Assembly: GCF_000730165.1 (NCBI RefSeq)
Contig: NZ_CP022112.1
Span: 62,001-126,000, forward strand
DNA: 64,000 bases
Source: Nitrospirillum viridazoti CBAmc
GTDB lineage: Bacteria; Pseudomonadota; Alphaproteobacteria; Azospirillales; Azospirillaceae
Direction of reading: 5' to 3'
This document shows positions 26,087 to 35,674 of this stretch, one piece after another (the first letter of the stretch is position 1; every line of letters starts with the position of its first letter). The position numbers and the translations under genes are program-made. The notes under the pieces were generated by a model. That model was not told the origin of the DNA. It did not search any database and saw only the letters and a list, made by a program, of their open reading frames with translations.

Positions 26087-27313
26087 ATGGAGTTCATTTT
26101 CTGGGAATGGGTCAATACGCTGGCGCGTTGGCTGCATATCGTGGCGGCCGTGGCGTGGATCGGATCCTCCTTCTACTTCATGGCCTTGGATGCCAGCCTG
26201 CGCAAGCGGCCGCACCTGCCCCAGGGTGTGCAGGGGGAGGCCTGGCAGGTCCACGGCGGCGGCTTCTACAACATGGTGAAGTATCTGGTGGCGCCCAGCC
26301 AAATGCCGGCCGAGCTCACCTGGTTCAAGTGGGAGGCCTACACCACCTGGCTCAGCGGCTTTTTCCTGCTGTGCGTCCTTTATTACCGGGGTGCCGACCT
26401 GCTGCTGATCGACCAGTCGGTCATGGCGCTCACGCAATGGCAGGCCATCGGCCTCAGCGTCGGCCTGCTGGCCGCGGGCTGGATCGTCTATGACCTGATG
26501 TGCCGCTCCCCCCTGGGCCGGCACAACGGTGCCCTGGCGGCGGTGGGCTTCGTCTTCCTGGTGGCGGCCTGCTGGGGCACGACGCACGTTTTCAGCCCGC
26601 GCGGCGCCCTGCTGCAGATGGGGGCGCTGATCGGCACCATGATGGTGGCCAACGTTTTCCTGCTGATCATCCCCAACCAGCGCAAGGTGGTCGCCACCCT
26701 GCTGGCCGGCGGCACGCCGGACCCGTCGCTGGGCAAGGCCGCGAAGCAGCGGTCGATGCACAACAACTACCTGACCCTGCCGGTCGTCTTCCTCATGATC
26801 GGCAACCATTATCCGCTGACCTACGCCACCCGCTACAACTGGGTGATCTTCGCCCTGATCCTGGTGGTGGGCGCCAGCGTCCGCCACTTCTTCAACATCA
26901 AGCACACGGGCAAGCCGGCGCCGTGGTGGGCCTGGGGCGTGGCCGCCGCCGGCATCGTCGCGGCCGCGTGGCTCAGCGCCCAGGGCTCCGCCGATGGCGG
27001 CCCGGCGGTGGGGGCCGCCTCCGCCACGCCGGCTACTTTCGCCCAGGCGCAGGAGGTGGTGATGAACCGGTGCAGCATGTGCCATACGGCGTCCCCGGCC
27101 TGGGACGGCATCAACGCCCCGCCGCATGGCGTCATCCTTGACAATCCGGGCGATATCCTGCGCCATGCCGACGACATCCGGCGCCAGGCCGCGCTCAGCA
27201 GCGCCATGCCGCCCGGCAACGTCACCCTGATCACGCCGGAGGAACGGGCCATCCTGGCTGCCTGGTCCGCCGGTGCGGCATCGCCTCACATGGCATCCGC
27301 AAGCGTCCCGTAA
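26087..27313 (+). CDS. puuD: Urate hydroxylase PuuD with C-terminal cytochrome c
   Basis: The 408-residue protein is an integral-membrane urate oxidase. It has about eight hydrophobic helices with conserved histidines (LARWLHIVAAVAWIG, GTTHVFSPRG, QRSMHNNYLTLPVVF, ASVRHFFNIKH). A periplasmic C-terminal cytochrome c domain with heme motif CSMCH (about residue 330) follows. PuuD converts urate to 5-hydroxyisourate and passes electrons to the respiratory chain rather than making hydrogen peroxide. It provides the step between XdhAB and UraH. guaD follows 14 nt downstream. Confidence 0.93.
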   Translation: MEFIFWEWVNTLARWLHIVAAVAWIGSSFYFMALDASLRKRPHLPQGVQGEAWQVHGGGFYNMVKYLVAPSQMPAELTWFKWEAYTTWLSGFFLLCVLYYRGADLLLIDQSVMALTQWQAIGLSVGLLAAGWIVYDLMCRSPLGRHNGALAAVGFVFLVAACWGTTHVFSPRGALLQMGALIGTMMVANVFLLIIPNQRKVVATLLAGGTPDPSLGKAAKQRSMHNNYLTLPVVFLMIGNHYPLTYATRYNWVIFALILVVGASVRHFFNIKHTGKPAPWWAWGVAAAGIVAAAWLSAQGSADGGPAVGAASATPATFAQAQEVVMNRCSMCHTASPAWDGINAPPHGVILDNPGDILRHADDIRRQAALSSAMPPGNVTLITPEERAILAAWSAGAASPHMASASVP

Positions 27314-27327
27314 CCTGGATATTCGTC

Positions 27328-28650
27328 ATGGCGTTCACCCCCGGAACCACCGCCCTGCGCGGCCGGCTTTTGACCTTCCTGCGCGCGCCCCAGGGCCCGG
27401 GCGACCGCGACAGCTATCACCACATTGCCGACGGGCTGGTGGTGGTCACGGCCGGGCGTATCACGGCGGTGGGGGAGGCGGCGGACCTGCTGCCCACCCT
27501 GCCGGCCGGCATGGCGGTGGACCATTACCCCGACAGCCTGATCCTGCCGGGCTTCATCGACACCCACATCCACTTCCCCCAGACCCAGGTCATCGCCTCC
27601 TACGGGGCGCAGCTGATGGAGTGGCTGGAGAAGTACACCTTCATCGAGGAACAGCGGTACGCCGACCACGCGCACGCCAGCCGCAACGCCCGCTTCTTCC
27701 TGGATGAGCTGGCGCGCAACGGCACCACCTCGGCCGTGGTCTACGGCAGCGTCCACCCCGGCTCGGTCAAGGCCCTGTTCACCGAGGCGGAGGCGCGCGG
27801 CGTGGGCCTGGTGGCGGGCAAGGTCATGATGGACCGCCACGCCCCCACCGCCCTGACCGACACCGCCCAGACCAGCTACGACCATTCCAAGGCGCTGATC
27901 GGCGCCTGGCACGGCGTGGGCCGCCAGCGCTACGCCGTCACCCCGCGCTTCGCCATCACCTCCACGCCCGAACAGCTGGAGGCCGCCGGCGCGCTGCTGC
28001 GCGAGCATCCCGGTGTCTACATGCAGACCCACCTGTCGGAGAACCATGAGGAAATCCGCCAGGTGGCGCGCCTGTATCCCGAGGCGGCGGATTACCTGGA
28101 CGTCTACGATCGCTACGGCCTGCTGGGCGACTGTTCCCTCTTCGGCCATTGCATCCATCTGAGCGAGCGGGAGATGGCCCGGATGCACGAGACGGCGTCC
28201 GTCGCCGTCTTCTGCCCCACCAGCAACCTGTTCATCGGCAGCGGCCTGTTCGATCGCGCCGCGTTGGAGAACCCGGTGCGCCCGGTGCGCCTGGGCCTGG
28301 CCACCGACGTGGGCGGCGGCACCAGCTATTCCCTGCTGCGCACGGCGGGGGAGGGGTACAAGGTCTTGCAGCTGCGCGGCCAAAGCTGGCCAGCGCTGGC
28401 GGCGTTCGACCTCATGACCCGGGGCAACGCCGCCGCGTTGGGCCTGACGGAGGAGATCGGCCAGATCGCCCCCGGCCGCTACGCCGACCTGGTGGTGCTG
28501 GACCCCAGCGCCACCCCCGCCATGGCCCACCGGCGCGAAGCCATCCAAGGCGACGTGGAGGAGGAACTGTTCCTGCTGATGACCCTGGGCGACGACCGGG
28601 CGGTGCAGGCGACCTATATCCAGGGGCGACGGGTGCACGATCGGGATTAG
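27328..28650 (+). CDS. guaD: Guanine deaminase
   Basis: The 440-residue amidohydrolase converts guanine to xanthine and ammonia. Metal ligands and signatures are visible: FIDTHIHFPQ (HxH), MQTHLSENHEEI, SLFGHCIHLSEREM and LATDVGGGTSYSLL (Asp ligand). Length and motif order fit GuaD rather than other cyclic amidohydrolases. It lies 14 nt after puuD, so both are probably co-transcribed, feeding xanthine to XdhAB. Confidence 0.95.
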   Translation: MAFTPGTTALRGRLLTFLRAPQGPGDRDSYHHIADGLVVVTAGRITAVGEAADLLPTLPAGMAVDHYPDSLILPGFIDTHIHFPQTQVIASYGAQLMEWLEKYTFIEEQRYADHAHASRNARFFLDELARNGTTSAVVYGSVHPGSVKALFTEAEARGVGLVAGKVMMDRHAPTALTDTAQTSYDHSKALIGAWHGVGRQRYAVTPRFAITSTPEQLEAAGALLREHPGVYMQTHLSENHEEIRQVARLYPEAADYLDVYDRYGLLGDCSLFGHCIHLSEREMARMHETASVAVFCPTSNLFIGSGLFDRAALENPVRPVRLGLATDVGGGTSYSLLRTAGEGYKVLQLRGQSWPALAAFDLMTRGNAAALGLTEEIGQIAPGRYADLVVLDPSATPAMAHRREAIQGDVEEELFLLMTLGDDRAVQATYIQGRRVHDRD

Positions 28651-28681
28651 CGTGGTGCCCGGTATCCAACTGTGCGAAGAT

Positions 28682-28689
28682 GTGTACAC
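28682..28689 (+). promoter_or_regulatory. Short palindrome before parDE-type operon
   Basis: GTGTACAC is an 8-nt perfect palindrome 33 nt before the antitoxin start. Ribbon-helix-helix antitoxins often autoregulate through such short sites. An 8-mer alone is weak evidence. Confidence 0.3.
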
Positions 28690-28722
28690 CTGAATACAAG
28701 CCGCTGTTTTAAGGAAAAGGCC

Positions 28723-28983
28723 ATGTCCAACAGCACGACGTTGACTGTCAGGCTGAAACCAGAGGTCAAGGACCAACTGGCCCTGTTGTCGGCCCAGACC
28801 AACCGGACGCGATCCTATTTGGCTGCGGAGGCCATTGCCGACTACGTAGCGCGGGAAGTCGCTTTGGTGGAAGGTATCCAACGCGGCCTTGCCGATCTTG
28901 AGGCAGGCCGTTTGGTGCCGCATGACGAGGCAATGGATGAACTGGACGCTGCCATCGAGGATGTGGCGCGGAGCCGGGGGTGA
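28723..28983 (+). CDS. Ribbon-helix-helix antitoxin (ParD/CopG-like)
   Basis: The 86-residue protein begins with TTLTVRLKPEVKDQLALLS, a ribbon-helix-helix DNA-binding segment. A second helix follows (TRSYLAAEAIADYVAREV), then an acidic C-terminal region suited to toxin binding. The ATG at 28723 is preceded by AAGGAAAAGG. The toxin gene downstream starts on an overlapping GTGA. Confidence 0.88.
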   Translation: MSNSTTLTVRLKPEVKDQLALLSAQTNRTRSYLAAEAIADYVAREVALVEGIQRGLADLEAGRLVPHDEAMDELDAAIEDVARSRG

Positions 28984-29294
28984 AGCGCTCCGTTATTTGG
29001 TCACGCGATGCGCTGGAGGAATTGATCGGCATCGCGCGGCATATCGCCAAGGACAATCCCGAGGCAGCCCGCAAGGTGGCCGTGGCTATTCGCGCCACGG
29101 GAAAGGCCTTGGGTCAGCGTGCTCTGGGCCGGAAGGGCCGGGTGTCCGGCACCTATGAGAAGGTGGTGGCGGACCTTCCGTATATCGTCGTTTACAAGTT
29201 CATTGCCAAGCCAACAGGAGGCGAAGCTCTGGTGATTCTACGGGTCGTGCACATGGCGCGCGACTGGCTGCCGGAGACGTGGCCGCCAGCCTGA
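28980..29294 (+). CDS. RelE/ParE-family toxin
   Basis: The 104-residue basic protein has the RelE/ParE fold pattern: VIWSRDALEELIGIARHIAKDNPEAARK, then GRVSGTYEKVVADLPYIVVYKF and a C-terminal ILRVVHMARDWLP strand-helix. ParE members poison gyrase while RelE members cleave mRNA on the ribosome; the sequence does not decide which. Its GTG start overlaps the antitoxin stop, so translation is coupled. Confidence 0.9.
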   Translation: MKRSVIWSRDALEELIGIARHIAKDNPEAARKVAVAIRATGKALGQRALGRKGRVSGTYEKVVADLPYIVVYKFIAKPTGGEALVILRVVHMARDWLPETWPPA

Positions 29295-29309
29295 CAGAGT
29301 TTTAGTTTA

Positions 29310-29338
29310 GGCCCCGACTTTGCAAGAAAGTCCTGGCC
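29310..29338 (+). promoter_or_regulatory. Interrupted palindrome upstream of LysR gene
   Basis: GACTTT-GCAAG-AAAGTC at 29316-29332 is a perfect 6-bp stem. It is extended by GGCC on both flanks after two mismatched bases (29310-29338). It lies between the toxin stop and the LysR start. It has no T-run, so an operator for LysR autoregulation is as likely as a terminator. Confidence 0.4.
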
Positions 29339-29376
29339 ATTCTGGGCGTGAGCACGGTGTTTGGGGGGATGGGGTG

Positions 29377-30309
29377 ATGGCCCTGCTGGAGAACATGCAG
29401 GTCTTCGTGCGCGTGGTGGACCTGGGCAGCCTGTCGGCGGCCGGGCGTAACCTGCGCATGTCGCCGGCCCTGGTCAGCCACCGCATCCAGCAGCTGGAGG
29501 CGCACCTGGGCGCCCGGCTGCTGAACCGCACCACCCGCCAGCTGCAGGCCACCGAGACCGGCCAGGTCTTCTACCAGCATTGCCTGGAGGTGCTGGAGGC
29601 GGTGGAGCGGGCGCACAGCAGCATCGCGGCGGAGGGGGGCGCCCCCTCGGGCAGCGTGCGGGTGACGGCACCCCTGGGCTTCGGCCGGCGCGTGCTGGGC
29701 CCCCTGGTGCCGGAGTTCCGCGCCGCCAACCCCATGGTGGATGTGCGCCTGCGCCTGTCCGACCATCTGCTGGACCTGCTGCGCGAGTCCGTGGACATGG
29801 CCATCCGCATGGCCACGCTGAAGGACAGCAGCTTCGTCGTGCGCAAGATCGCCGACCTGCGGCGCGTGCTGGTGGCCGCCCCCCGGTACCTGGAGGCGCG
29901 CGGCCGGCCCAAGGCGCCGTCCGACCTGCTGGAGCATGACTGCCTGCTGCTGCGCTTCCCCGGAACGCAGCAGTACCGCTGGACGCTGACCAGTCCCGGG
30001 AAAGACGAGGGCAAGAGCACCAAGCTGTCCATCGCCGGCCCCATGGATGCCGACGACGGCGACGTGCTGACCCGTTGGGCGGTGGACGGTCATGGCATCG
30101 CGCTGAAACCCCTGTGGGAGGTGGCGGAGGAGGTGAAGTCCGGTGCCCTGGAAATCGTGATGCCCGAGCACCCGCCCGAACCGGTGCAGCTGGCCATCGT
30201 CTATCCGCACCGCGCGCTGTTGCCGGCCAAGGTGCAGTCGCTGTCGGACTTCCTGGTGCCACGCGTGCGTACCCTGCTGGCCGCCAGCCATCCGGATGCC
30301 GTGCTGTGA
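29377..30309 (+). CDS. LysR-family transcriptional regulator
   Basis: The 310-residue protein has a standard N-terminal winged helix (MQVFVRVVDLGSLSAAGRNL, MSPALVSHRIQQLEAHLGARLL, residues 1-60). The effector domain includes PLGFGRRVLGPLVPEF and LTRWAVDGHGIAL. The ATG at 29377 follows a G-rich ribosome binding site. It sits between the purine genes and the urease operon, in the same orientation, but its ligand and targets are unknown. Confidence 0.92.
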   Translation: MALLENMQVFVRVVDLGSLSAAGRNLRMSPALVSHRIQQLEAHLGARLLNRTTRQLQATETGQVFYQHCLEVLEAVERAHSSIAAEGGAPSGSVRVTAPLGFGRRVLGPLVPEFRAANPMVDVRLRLSDHLLDLLRESVDMAIRMATLKDSSFVVRKIADLRRVLVAAPRYLEARGRPKAPSDLLEHDCLLLRFPGTQQYRWTLTSPGKDEGKSTKLSIAGPMDADDGDVLTRWAVDGHGIALKPLWEVAEEVKSGALEIVMPEHPPEPVQLAIVYPHRALLPAKVQSLSDFLVPRVRTLLAASHPDAVL

Positions 30310-30321
30310 GGGAGCGGCCCG

Positions 30322-30337
30322 TACGTCAAATGACGTA
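30322..30337 (+). promoter_or_regulatory. Palindrome TACGTCA-AA-TGACGTA
   Basis: A perfect 7+7 palindrome with a 2-nt centre lies just after the LysR stop and about 140 nt upstream of the predicted urease transcription start. It could be an activator or repressor site for the urease operon. Confidence 0.4.
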
Positions 30338-30373
30338 TGGGGCCTGCCCATCTTTTAAGCGCACATCGACAGA

Positions 30374-30390
30374 CGCCCAATTTCTGGGCG
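30374..30390 (+). promoter_or_regulatory. Possible NtrC-like site upstream of urease
   Basis: CGCCCA-ATTTC-TGGGCG is a perfect 6+6 inverted repeat of 17 nt. It keeps the outer GC..C...G..GC pattern of the 17-bp NtrC consensus but differs at other positions. It is centred about 88 nt upstream of the predicted start, a usable position for a sigma-54 activator. Confidence 0.4.
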
Positions 30391-30443
30391 ATGGTCGTTG
30401 CCCGCGCGGGTGGGCGTGTCAAGCTGACCGCGTGGTCAACCCC

Positions 30444-30460
30444 TGGCACGGCGGTTGCGA
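30444..30460 (+). promoter_or_regulatory. Sigma-54 promoter of urease operon
   Basis: TGGCACGGCGGTTGCGA matches the sigma-54 consensus TGGCAC-N5-TTGC exactly: -24 GG at 30445-30446 and -12 GC at 30457-30458. Transcription would start near 30470, leaving a leader of about 68 nt before the ureD GTG at 30538. Sigma-54 control is the hallmark of NtrC-dependent nitrogen regulation. Confidence 0.75.
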
Positions 30461-30537
30461 ACCGCCGCCCGGGAAACAGTGGGGTGGCCTGGGAATGACG
30501 CGGGACGGAACAGCGCCGAAGGGTAACGGGGGGTGTT

Positions 30538-31359
30538 GTGCCTGACGCCGCCTTGGGACCGGCCAGCCGACTGCAGCGCCTGGAGGGCCGCGTCGTCCTG
30601 GGTGTGAAGGCGGACGCGGACGGCATCACCCGTCTGGACCGCCTTTACCAATCCGGCTCCGCCCGCCTGCGCCTGCCCAAGGGGCCGGGGGTGGAGGGCG
30701 TGCTGATCAACACCGGCGGCGGCCTGACCGGTGGCGACGCGCTGGAGACGGAGGTGATCGTGCCGGCCGGCGCCCGCGCCACCGTCACGACCCAAGCCGC
30801 CGAGAAGGTTTACCGCGCCAGCGCGGGCGAGGCGCGGGTGCTGAACCGCCTGGTGGTGGCCGGCCGGCTGGACTGGCTGCCGCAGGAGACCATCCTGTTC
30901 GATGGCGCCCGGCTGTGCCGCCGGTTGGACGTGGAGATGGCGCCGGACGCCACCCTGCTGGCGGCGGAGGCCACGGTGTTCGGCCGCACCGCCCGGGGGG
31001 AGCGGGTGACCCACGGCCTGTTCCGCGATGACTGGCGCATCCGCCGGGGCGGGCGCCTGGTCTATGCCGACGCCGTGCGGCTTGAGGGTGACATTGAAGC
31101 CCAGCTGGCCCGCGCGGCGGTGGCCGGTGGCGGTTGTGCGGTGGCGTCCTGCCTTTATGTGGCGGGGGATGCGGAAGCCCGGGTGGAGGCGGTGCGCGAC
31201 CTGCTGCGCGCTGAGGGCGTGAAGGCCGGGGCCAGCGCCTGGAACGGCCTGCTGGCCCTGCGCATGGTGGCGCCCGATGGCCAAACCCTGCTGCGGGCGC
31301 TGGCGCCCCTGATCGAATTCCTGCGTGGGGCGCCGGTCCCGCGCGTCTGGCGCTGCTGA
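30538..31359 (+). CDS. ureD: Urease accessory protein UreD
   Basis: The 273-residue protein scaffolds nickel insertion into apo-urease with UreF and UreG. Family segments include LINTGGGLTGGD, VTTQAAEKVYRA and LPQETILFDGARL. The start is GTG at 30538 with a G-rich ribosome binding site. It is the first gene of ureDABCEFG and lies 68 nt from the predicted sigma-54 start. Length is typical. Confidence 0.95.
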   Translation: MPDAALGPASRLQRLEGRVVLGVKADADGITRLDRLYQSGSARLRLPKGPGVEGVLINTGGGLTGGDALETEVIVPAGARATVTTQAAEKVYRASAGEARVLNRLVVAGRLDWLPQETILFDGARLCRRLDVEMAPDATLLAAEATVFGRTARGERVTHGLFRDDWRIRRGGRLVYADAVRLEGDIEAQLARAAVAGGGCAVASCLYVAGDAEARVEAVRDLLRAEGVKAGASAWNGLLALRMVAPDGQTLLRALAPLIEFLRGAPVPRVWRC

Positions 31360-31374
31360 GGGAGTATCAAGCCC

Positions 31375-31677
31375 GTGAACCTGACCCCGCGTGAGAAGGA
31401 CAAGCTGCTGATCGCCATGGCCGCCATGGTGGCGCGCCGCCGCCTGGAACGGGGCGTGAAGCTGAACCACCCCGAGGCCATCGCCCTCATCACCGACTTC
31501 GTGGTTGAGGGTGCGCGCGACGGCCGCCCGGTGGCGGAACTGATGGATCAGGGCGCCCACGTGGTGGGCCGCCACCAGGTGATGGAGGGCATTGCCGAGA
31601 TGATCCCGGACGTGCAGGTGGAGGCGACATTCCCCGATGGGGTGAAGCTGGTCACCGTTCACAACCCCATCCGCTGA
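31375..31677 (+). CDS. ureA: Urease subunit gamma
   Basis: The 100-residue protein is the canonical gamma subunit: [20 protein letters not shown] at the start and [12 protein letters not shown] at the end. It uses a GTG start, 15 nt after ureD. It forms the (ABC)3 urease holoenzyme with UreB and UreC in the cytoplasm. Confidence 0.97.
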   Translation: MNLTPREKDKLLIAMAAMVARRRLERGVKLNHPEAIALITDFVVEGARDGRPVAELMDQGAHVVGRHQVMEGIAEMIPDVQVEATFPDGVKLVTVHNPIR

Positions 31678-31686
31678 GGTGCCGTG

Positions 31687-32010
31687 ATGACGATGATCCC
31701 GGGACAAGTCTTCACCAATGAGGGCGAGATCGAGCTGAACGCCGGCCTGCCCACGGTGACGCTGGACGTGGCCAACACCGGTGACCGGCCTATCCAGGTT
31801 GGCAGCCATTTCCATTTCTTCGAGACCAACGCGGGCCTGAGCTTCGACCGCGCCCAGGCCTATGGCCATCGGCTGGATATCGCCGCCGGCACGGCGGTGC
31901 GGTTCGAGCCGGGGCAGACCCGCACCGTCACCCTGGTGCCCTATCGCGGCGCCCGGACGGTCCACGGCTTCAACGCCCAGGTTTCCGGTCCCCTTAAGGG
32001 AGGCAATTGA
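31687..32010 (+). CDS. ureB: Urease subunit beta
   Basis: The subunit of about 107 residues shows [18 protein letters not shown] at the N-terminus, then [19 protein letters not shown] and [10 protein letters not shown] near the C-terminus, all typical of UreB. GTG 31684, ATG 31687 and ATG 31693 are all in frame; ATG is preferred. Its stop overlaps the ureC start (ATG at 32010). Confidence 0.96.
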   Translation: MTMIPGQVFTNEGEIELNAGLPTVTLDVANTGDRPIQVGSHFHFFETNAGLSFDRAQAYGHRLDIAAGTAVRFEPGQTRTVTLVPYRGARTVHGFNAQVSGPLKGGN

Positions 32011-33734
32011 TGGCCGTGAGGATCAGCCGTGCCGCCTATGCGGACATGTTCGGCCCCACCGTGGGCGACCGGGTGCGCCTGGCCGACACCGACCTGATCG
32101 TGGAGGTGGAGAAGGACTTCACCACTTATGGCGAGGAGGTGAAGTTCGGCGGCGGCAAGGTCATCCGCGACGGCATGGGCCAGTCGCAGGCGACGCGCGC
32201 CCAGGGGCCAATGGGGGGTGCCGTCGACACCGTCATCACCAACGCCCTGATCATCGACCATTGGGGCATCGTCAAGGCCGACGTGGGCCTGCGCGACGGC
32301 CGCATCCACCATATAGGCAAGGCCGGCAATCCCGACGTGCAGCCGGGGGTGGACATCATCGTCGGGCCGGGGACGGAGGTCATCGCGGGCGAGGGCAAGA
32401 TCCTGACGGCCGGCGGCATCGATACCCACATCCACTTCATCTGCCCGCAGCAGATCGAAGAGGCGTTGATGTCCGGCGTCACCACCATGCTGGGCGGCGG
32501 CACGGGCCCCGCCACCGGCACCAACGCCACCACCTGCACGCCCGGCCCCTGGCACCTGGCCCGCATGCTGGAGGCGGCGGAGGCCTTCCCCATGAACCTG
32601 GCCTTCGCCGGCAAGGGCAACGCGGCACTGCCGGCGGCGCTGGAGGAACAGGTGCGCGCCGGAGCGGCGGCCCTGAAGCTGCATGAGGACTGGGGCACCA
32701 CCCCGGCCGCCATCGACACCTGCCTGGATGTGGGCGACCGCTTCGACGTGCAGGTGATGATTCACTCCGACACGCTGAACGAGTCCGGCTTCGTCGAAGA
32801 CACGATATCCGCCTTCAAGGGCCGCACCATCCACGCCTACCATACCGAGGGGGCGGGCGGCGGCCACGCGCCGGACATCATCAAGGTCTGTGGTCTTTCC
32901 AACGTCATCCCGTCCTCGACCAACCCGACGCGGCCCTACACCCGCAACACGGTGGATGAGCACCTGGACATGCTCATGGTCTGCCACCACCTGGACCCCA
33001 ACATACCCGAGGACGTGGCCTTCGCCGAAAGCCGCATCCGGCGCGAGACCATCGCGGCGGAGGATGTGCTGCACGACCTGGGCGCCCTCTCCATCATCTC
33101 CTCCGACAGCCAGGCCATGGGCAGGGTGGGCGAGGTGCTGATCCGCACCTGGCAGACCGCGCACAAGATGAAGGTGCAGCGCGGCCGGCTGGCGGAGGAG
33201 ACGGGCGAGAACGACAACGCGCGGGTGAAGCGCTACATCGCCAAGGTCACCATCAACCCCGCCATCGCCCACGGCATGAGTGCGCATGTCGGCTCCATCG
33301 CCGCCGGCAAGCTGGCCGACCTGGTGCTGTGGTCACCGGCCTTCTTCGGGGTGAAGCCGGACCTGGTGCTGAAGATGGGCACCATCGTGGCCGCGCCCAT
33401 GGGCGACCCCAACGCCAGCATCCCCACGCCCCAGCCGGTGCACTATCGCCCCATGTTCGGCGCCTATGGCCGGGCGGTGCGGCGCAGCGCCGTCACCTTC
33501 GTCTCGCAGGCGGCCTTGGACGACGGGCTGGGCCAGCGCCTGGGCCTGGAAAAGACCCTGCTGGCCGTCAGCAATACCCGGGGCGGCATCGGCAAGGCCG
33601 CCATGGTGCACAACAACGCCACGCCGCATGTCGAGGTGGACCCGGAAACCTATGAGGTGCGGGTGAATGGCCAGATCGTCACCTGCGAACCCGCCGACGT
33701 GCTGCCCCTGGCGCAGCGCTATTTCCTGTTCTGA
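32010..33734 (+). CDS. ureC: Urease subunit alpha (catalytic)
   Basis: The 574-residue catalytic subunit hydrolyses urea to ammonia and carbamate at a dinickel site. Ligands are visible: [13 protein letters not shown] (two His), the carbamylated lysine in [35 protein letters not shown], and the mobile flap [20 protein letters not shown]. Length and motifs are standard. The ATG at 32010 follows an AAGGGAGG ribosome binding site. Urea would come from ureide breakdown in this locus as well as from outside. Confidence 0.98.
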   Translation: MAVRISRAAYADMFGPTVGDRVRLADTDLIVEVEKDFTTYGEEVKFGGGKVIRDGMGQSQATRAQGPMGGAVDTVITNALIIDHWGIVKADVGLRDGRIHHIGKAGNPDVQPGVDIIVGPGTEVIAGEGKILTAGGIDTHIHFICPQQIEEALMSGVTTMLGGGTGPATGTNATTCTPGPWHLARMLEAAEAFPMNLAFAGKGNAALPAALEEQVRAGAAALKLHEDWGTTPAAIDTCLDVGDRFDVQVMIHSDTLNESGFVEDTISAFKGRTIHAYHTEGAGGGHAPDIIKVCGLSNVIPSSTNPTRPYTRNTVDEHLDMLMVCHHLDPNIPEDVAFAESRIRRETIAAEDVLHDLGALSIISSDSQAMGRVGEVLIRTWQTAHKMKVQRGRLAEETGENDNARVKRYIAKVTINPAIAHGMSAHVGSIAAGKLADLVLWSPAFFGVKPDLVLKMGTIVAAPMGDPNASIPTPQPVHYRPMFGAYGRAVRRSAVTFVSQAALDDGLGQRLGLEKTLLAVSNTRGGIGKAAMVHNNATPHVEVDPETYEVRVNGQIVTCEPADVLPLAQRYFLF

Positions 33735-33745
33735 GGATCGCCGCC

Positions 33746-34306
33746 TTGAGTGAAGACCTCCCCCCTTCGACTGATTTGCCCAGGGCCCATACCGTTCTGC
33801 CCGCCGGCTATTGGGATGCCGCCAAGGCGGTGGGCACCGTGACGCTGGATTTCGACCACCGCTGCCGCCGGCGCCTGCGGCTGGAGCGGGACGGGAGCGC
33901 TGGCGCCTTCCTGCTGGACCTGCCCAGCCCCCGCCATATCCGCGACGGCGATGGCCTGGTGCTGACCGGTGTCGGCATCGTGGCGGTCAGGGCGGCGCCG
34001 GAGGACCTGATGGAGGTGCGGTGCGAGGCCATAGCCGACCTGCTGCGCATGGCCTGGCACATCGGCAACCGCCACATCCCGGCCGAGCTGCGCGGCGACC
34101 GCCTGCGCATCCGTGCCGACCATGTGCTGGCCGACATGCTGACCGGACTGGGCGCCATCGTCACCCCCGTCTCCGCCCCCTTCGACCCCGAGGGCGGCGC
34201 CTATGGCGACAGCCCGGCCGGTGGCGGGCATGGTCACTCCCACGGTCATGGGCATGATCACGACCATGGACACGACCATCACCACCACGGGCACGGCCAT
34301 GGCTGA
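33746..34306 (+). CDS. ureE: Urease accessory protein UreE, His-rich tail
   Basis: The 186-residue nickel metallochaperone has the UreE N-terminal peptide-binding domain and the metal-binding region MAWHIGNRHIPAEL with RIRADHVLADML. It ends with a tail of about 28 residues composed mainly of His, Gly and Asp (GHGHSHGHGHDHDHGH and following). Such tails bind several nickel ions. Translation probably starts at TTG 33746, as no ATG is near the expected start. Its 3' end overlaps ureF by 8 nt. Confidence 0.93.
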   Translation: MSEDLPPSTDLPRAHTVLPAGYWDAAKAVGTVTLDFDHRCRRRLRLERDGSAGAFLLDLPSPRHIRDGDGLVLTGVGIVAVRAAPEDLMEVRCEAIADLLRMAWHIGNRHIPAELRGDRLRIRADHVLADMLTGLGAIVTPVSAPFDPEGGAYGDSPAGGGHGHSHGHGHDHDHGHDHHHHGHGHG

Positions 34307-34987
34307 GGCCGTCGCCGACGCTGCCGGCGTCTACCGCCTCATGACCTGGCTGACGGCCTCCTTCCCGGTGGGCGCCTTTTCCTACAGCCACGGCCTGGAA
34401 TGGGGCGTGGAGGATGGCACCATCCGCACGGTGGAGGCGCTGGTGGCCTGGGTGGACGATCTGCTGACCCTGGGCTCCGGCTGGAACGACGCCGTGCTGG
34501 CGGCGGCGGCCTGGCGCGCCTCGGCGGCCAATAACTGGACGGGCCTGGCCGAGGTGGCTGAACTGGCGGCCGCCCTGACGCCTACGGCGGAGCGGCGGCT
34601 GGAAAGCCTGTCCCAAGGCCGGGCCTTCGCTGCCGCCATCGCGTCGGCCTGGCCCTGTGCCGCTGTCGACCGGCTGAAGGCGATGGGCGGCGACCTGGCC
34701 TATCCCGTGGCGGTGGGGGCGGTGGCCGCCGGCCATGGCCTCGGCCTGCCGGCCACCTTGCTGGGCTATCTGCACGGCTTCGTCGGCAATCTGGTGTCGG
34801 CGGCCCTGCGCCTGGTGCCCCTGGGCCAGACGGACGGCCAGCGCGCGCTGGCGCGGGCTGAACCCCTGGTGCTGGCCACCGCGGCCCGCGCGGCCCTTAG
34901 CACCCTGGATGATCTGGGCGGGGCGGCCTGGGTGGCCGACATCGCCTCCATGAACCACGAGACGCAATACACGAGGTTGTTTCGCTC

Positions 34988-34991
<4 letters not shown>
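34299..34991 (+). CDS. ureF: Urease accessory protein UreF
   Basis: The 230-residue protein shows the UreF signature [21 protein letters not shown] and [15 protein letters not shown] at the C-terminus. It regulates UreG GTPase activity during nickel insertion. The ATG at 34299 overlaps the ureE end by 8 nt, and the last bases overlap ureG. Confidence 0.95.
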
Positions 34992-35617
<626 letters not shown>

Positions 35618-35674
35618 GGGAAAGGGCGGCCTGGCCGCCTGAGCTTTATAGACATCGAACAGGGGAACCCGACC

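Noticed and set aside
30374-30390. Calling the CGCCCA repeat a definite NtrC site
   Set aside because: Only about 10 of 17 consensus positions match; it is kept as a possible site with low confidence.
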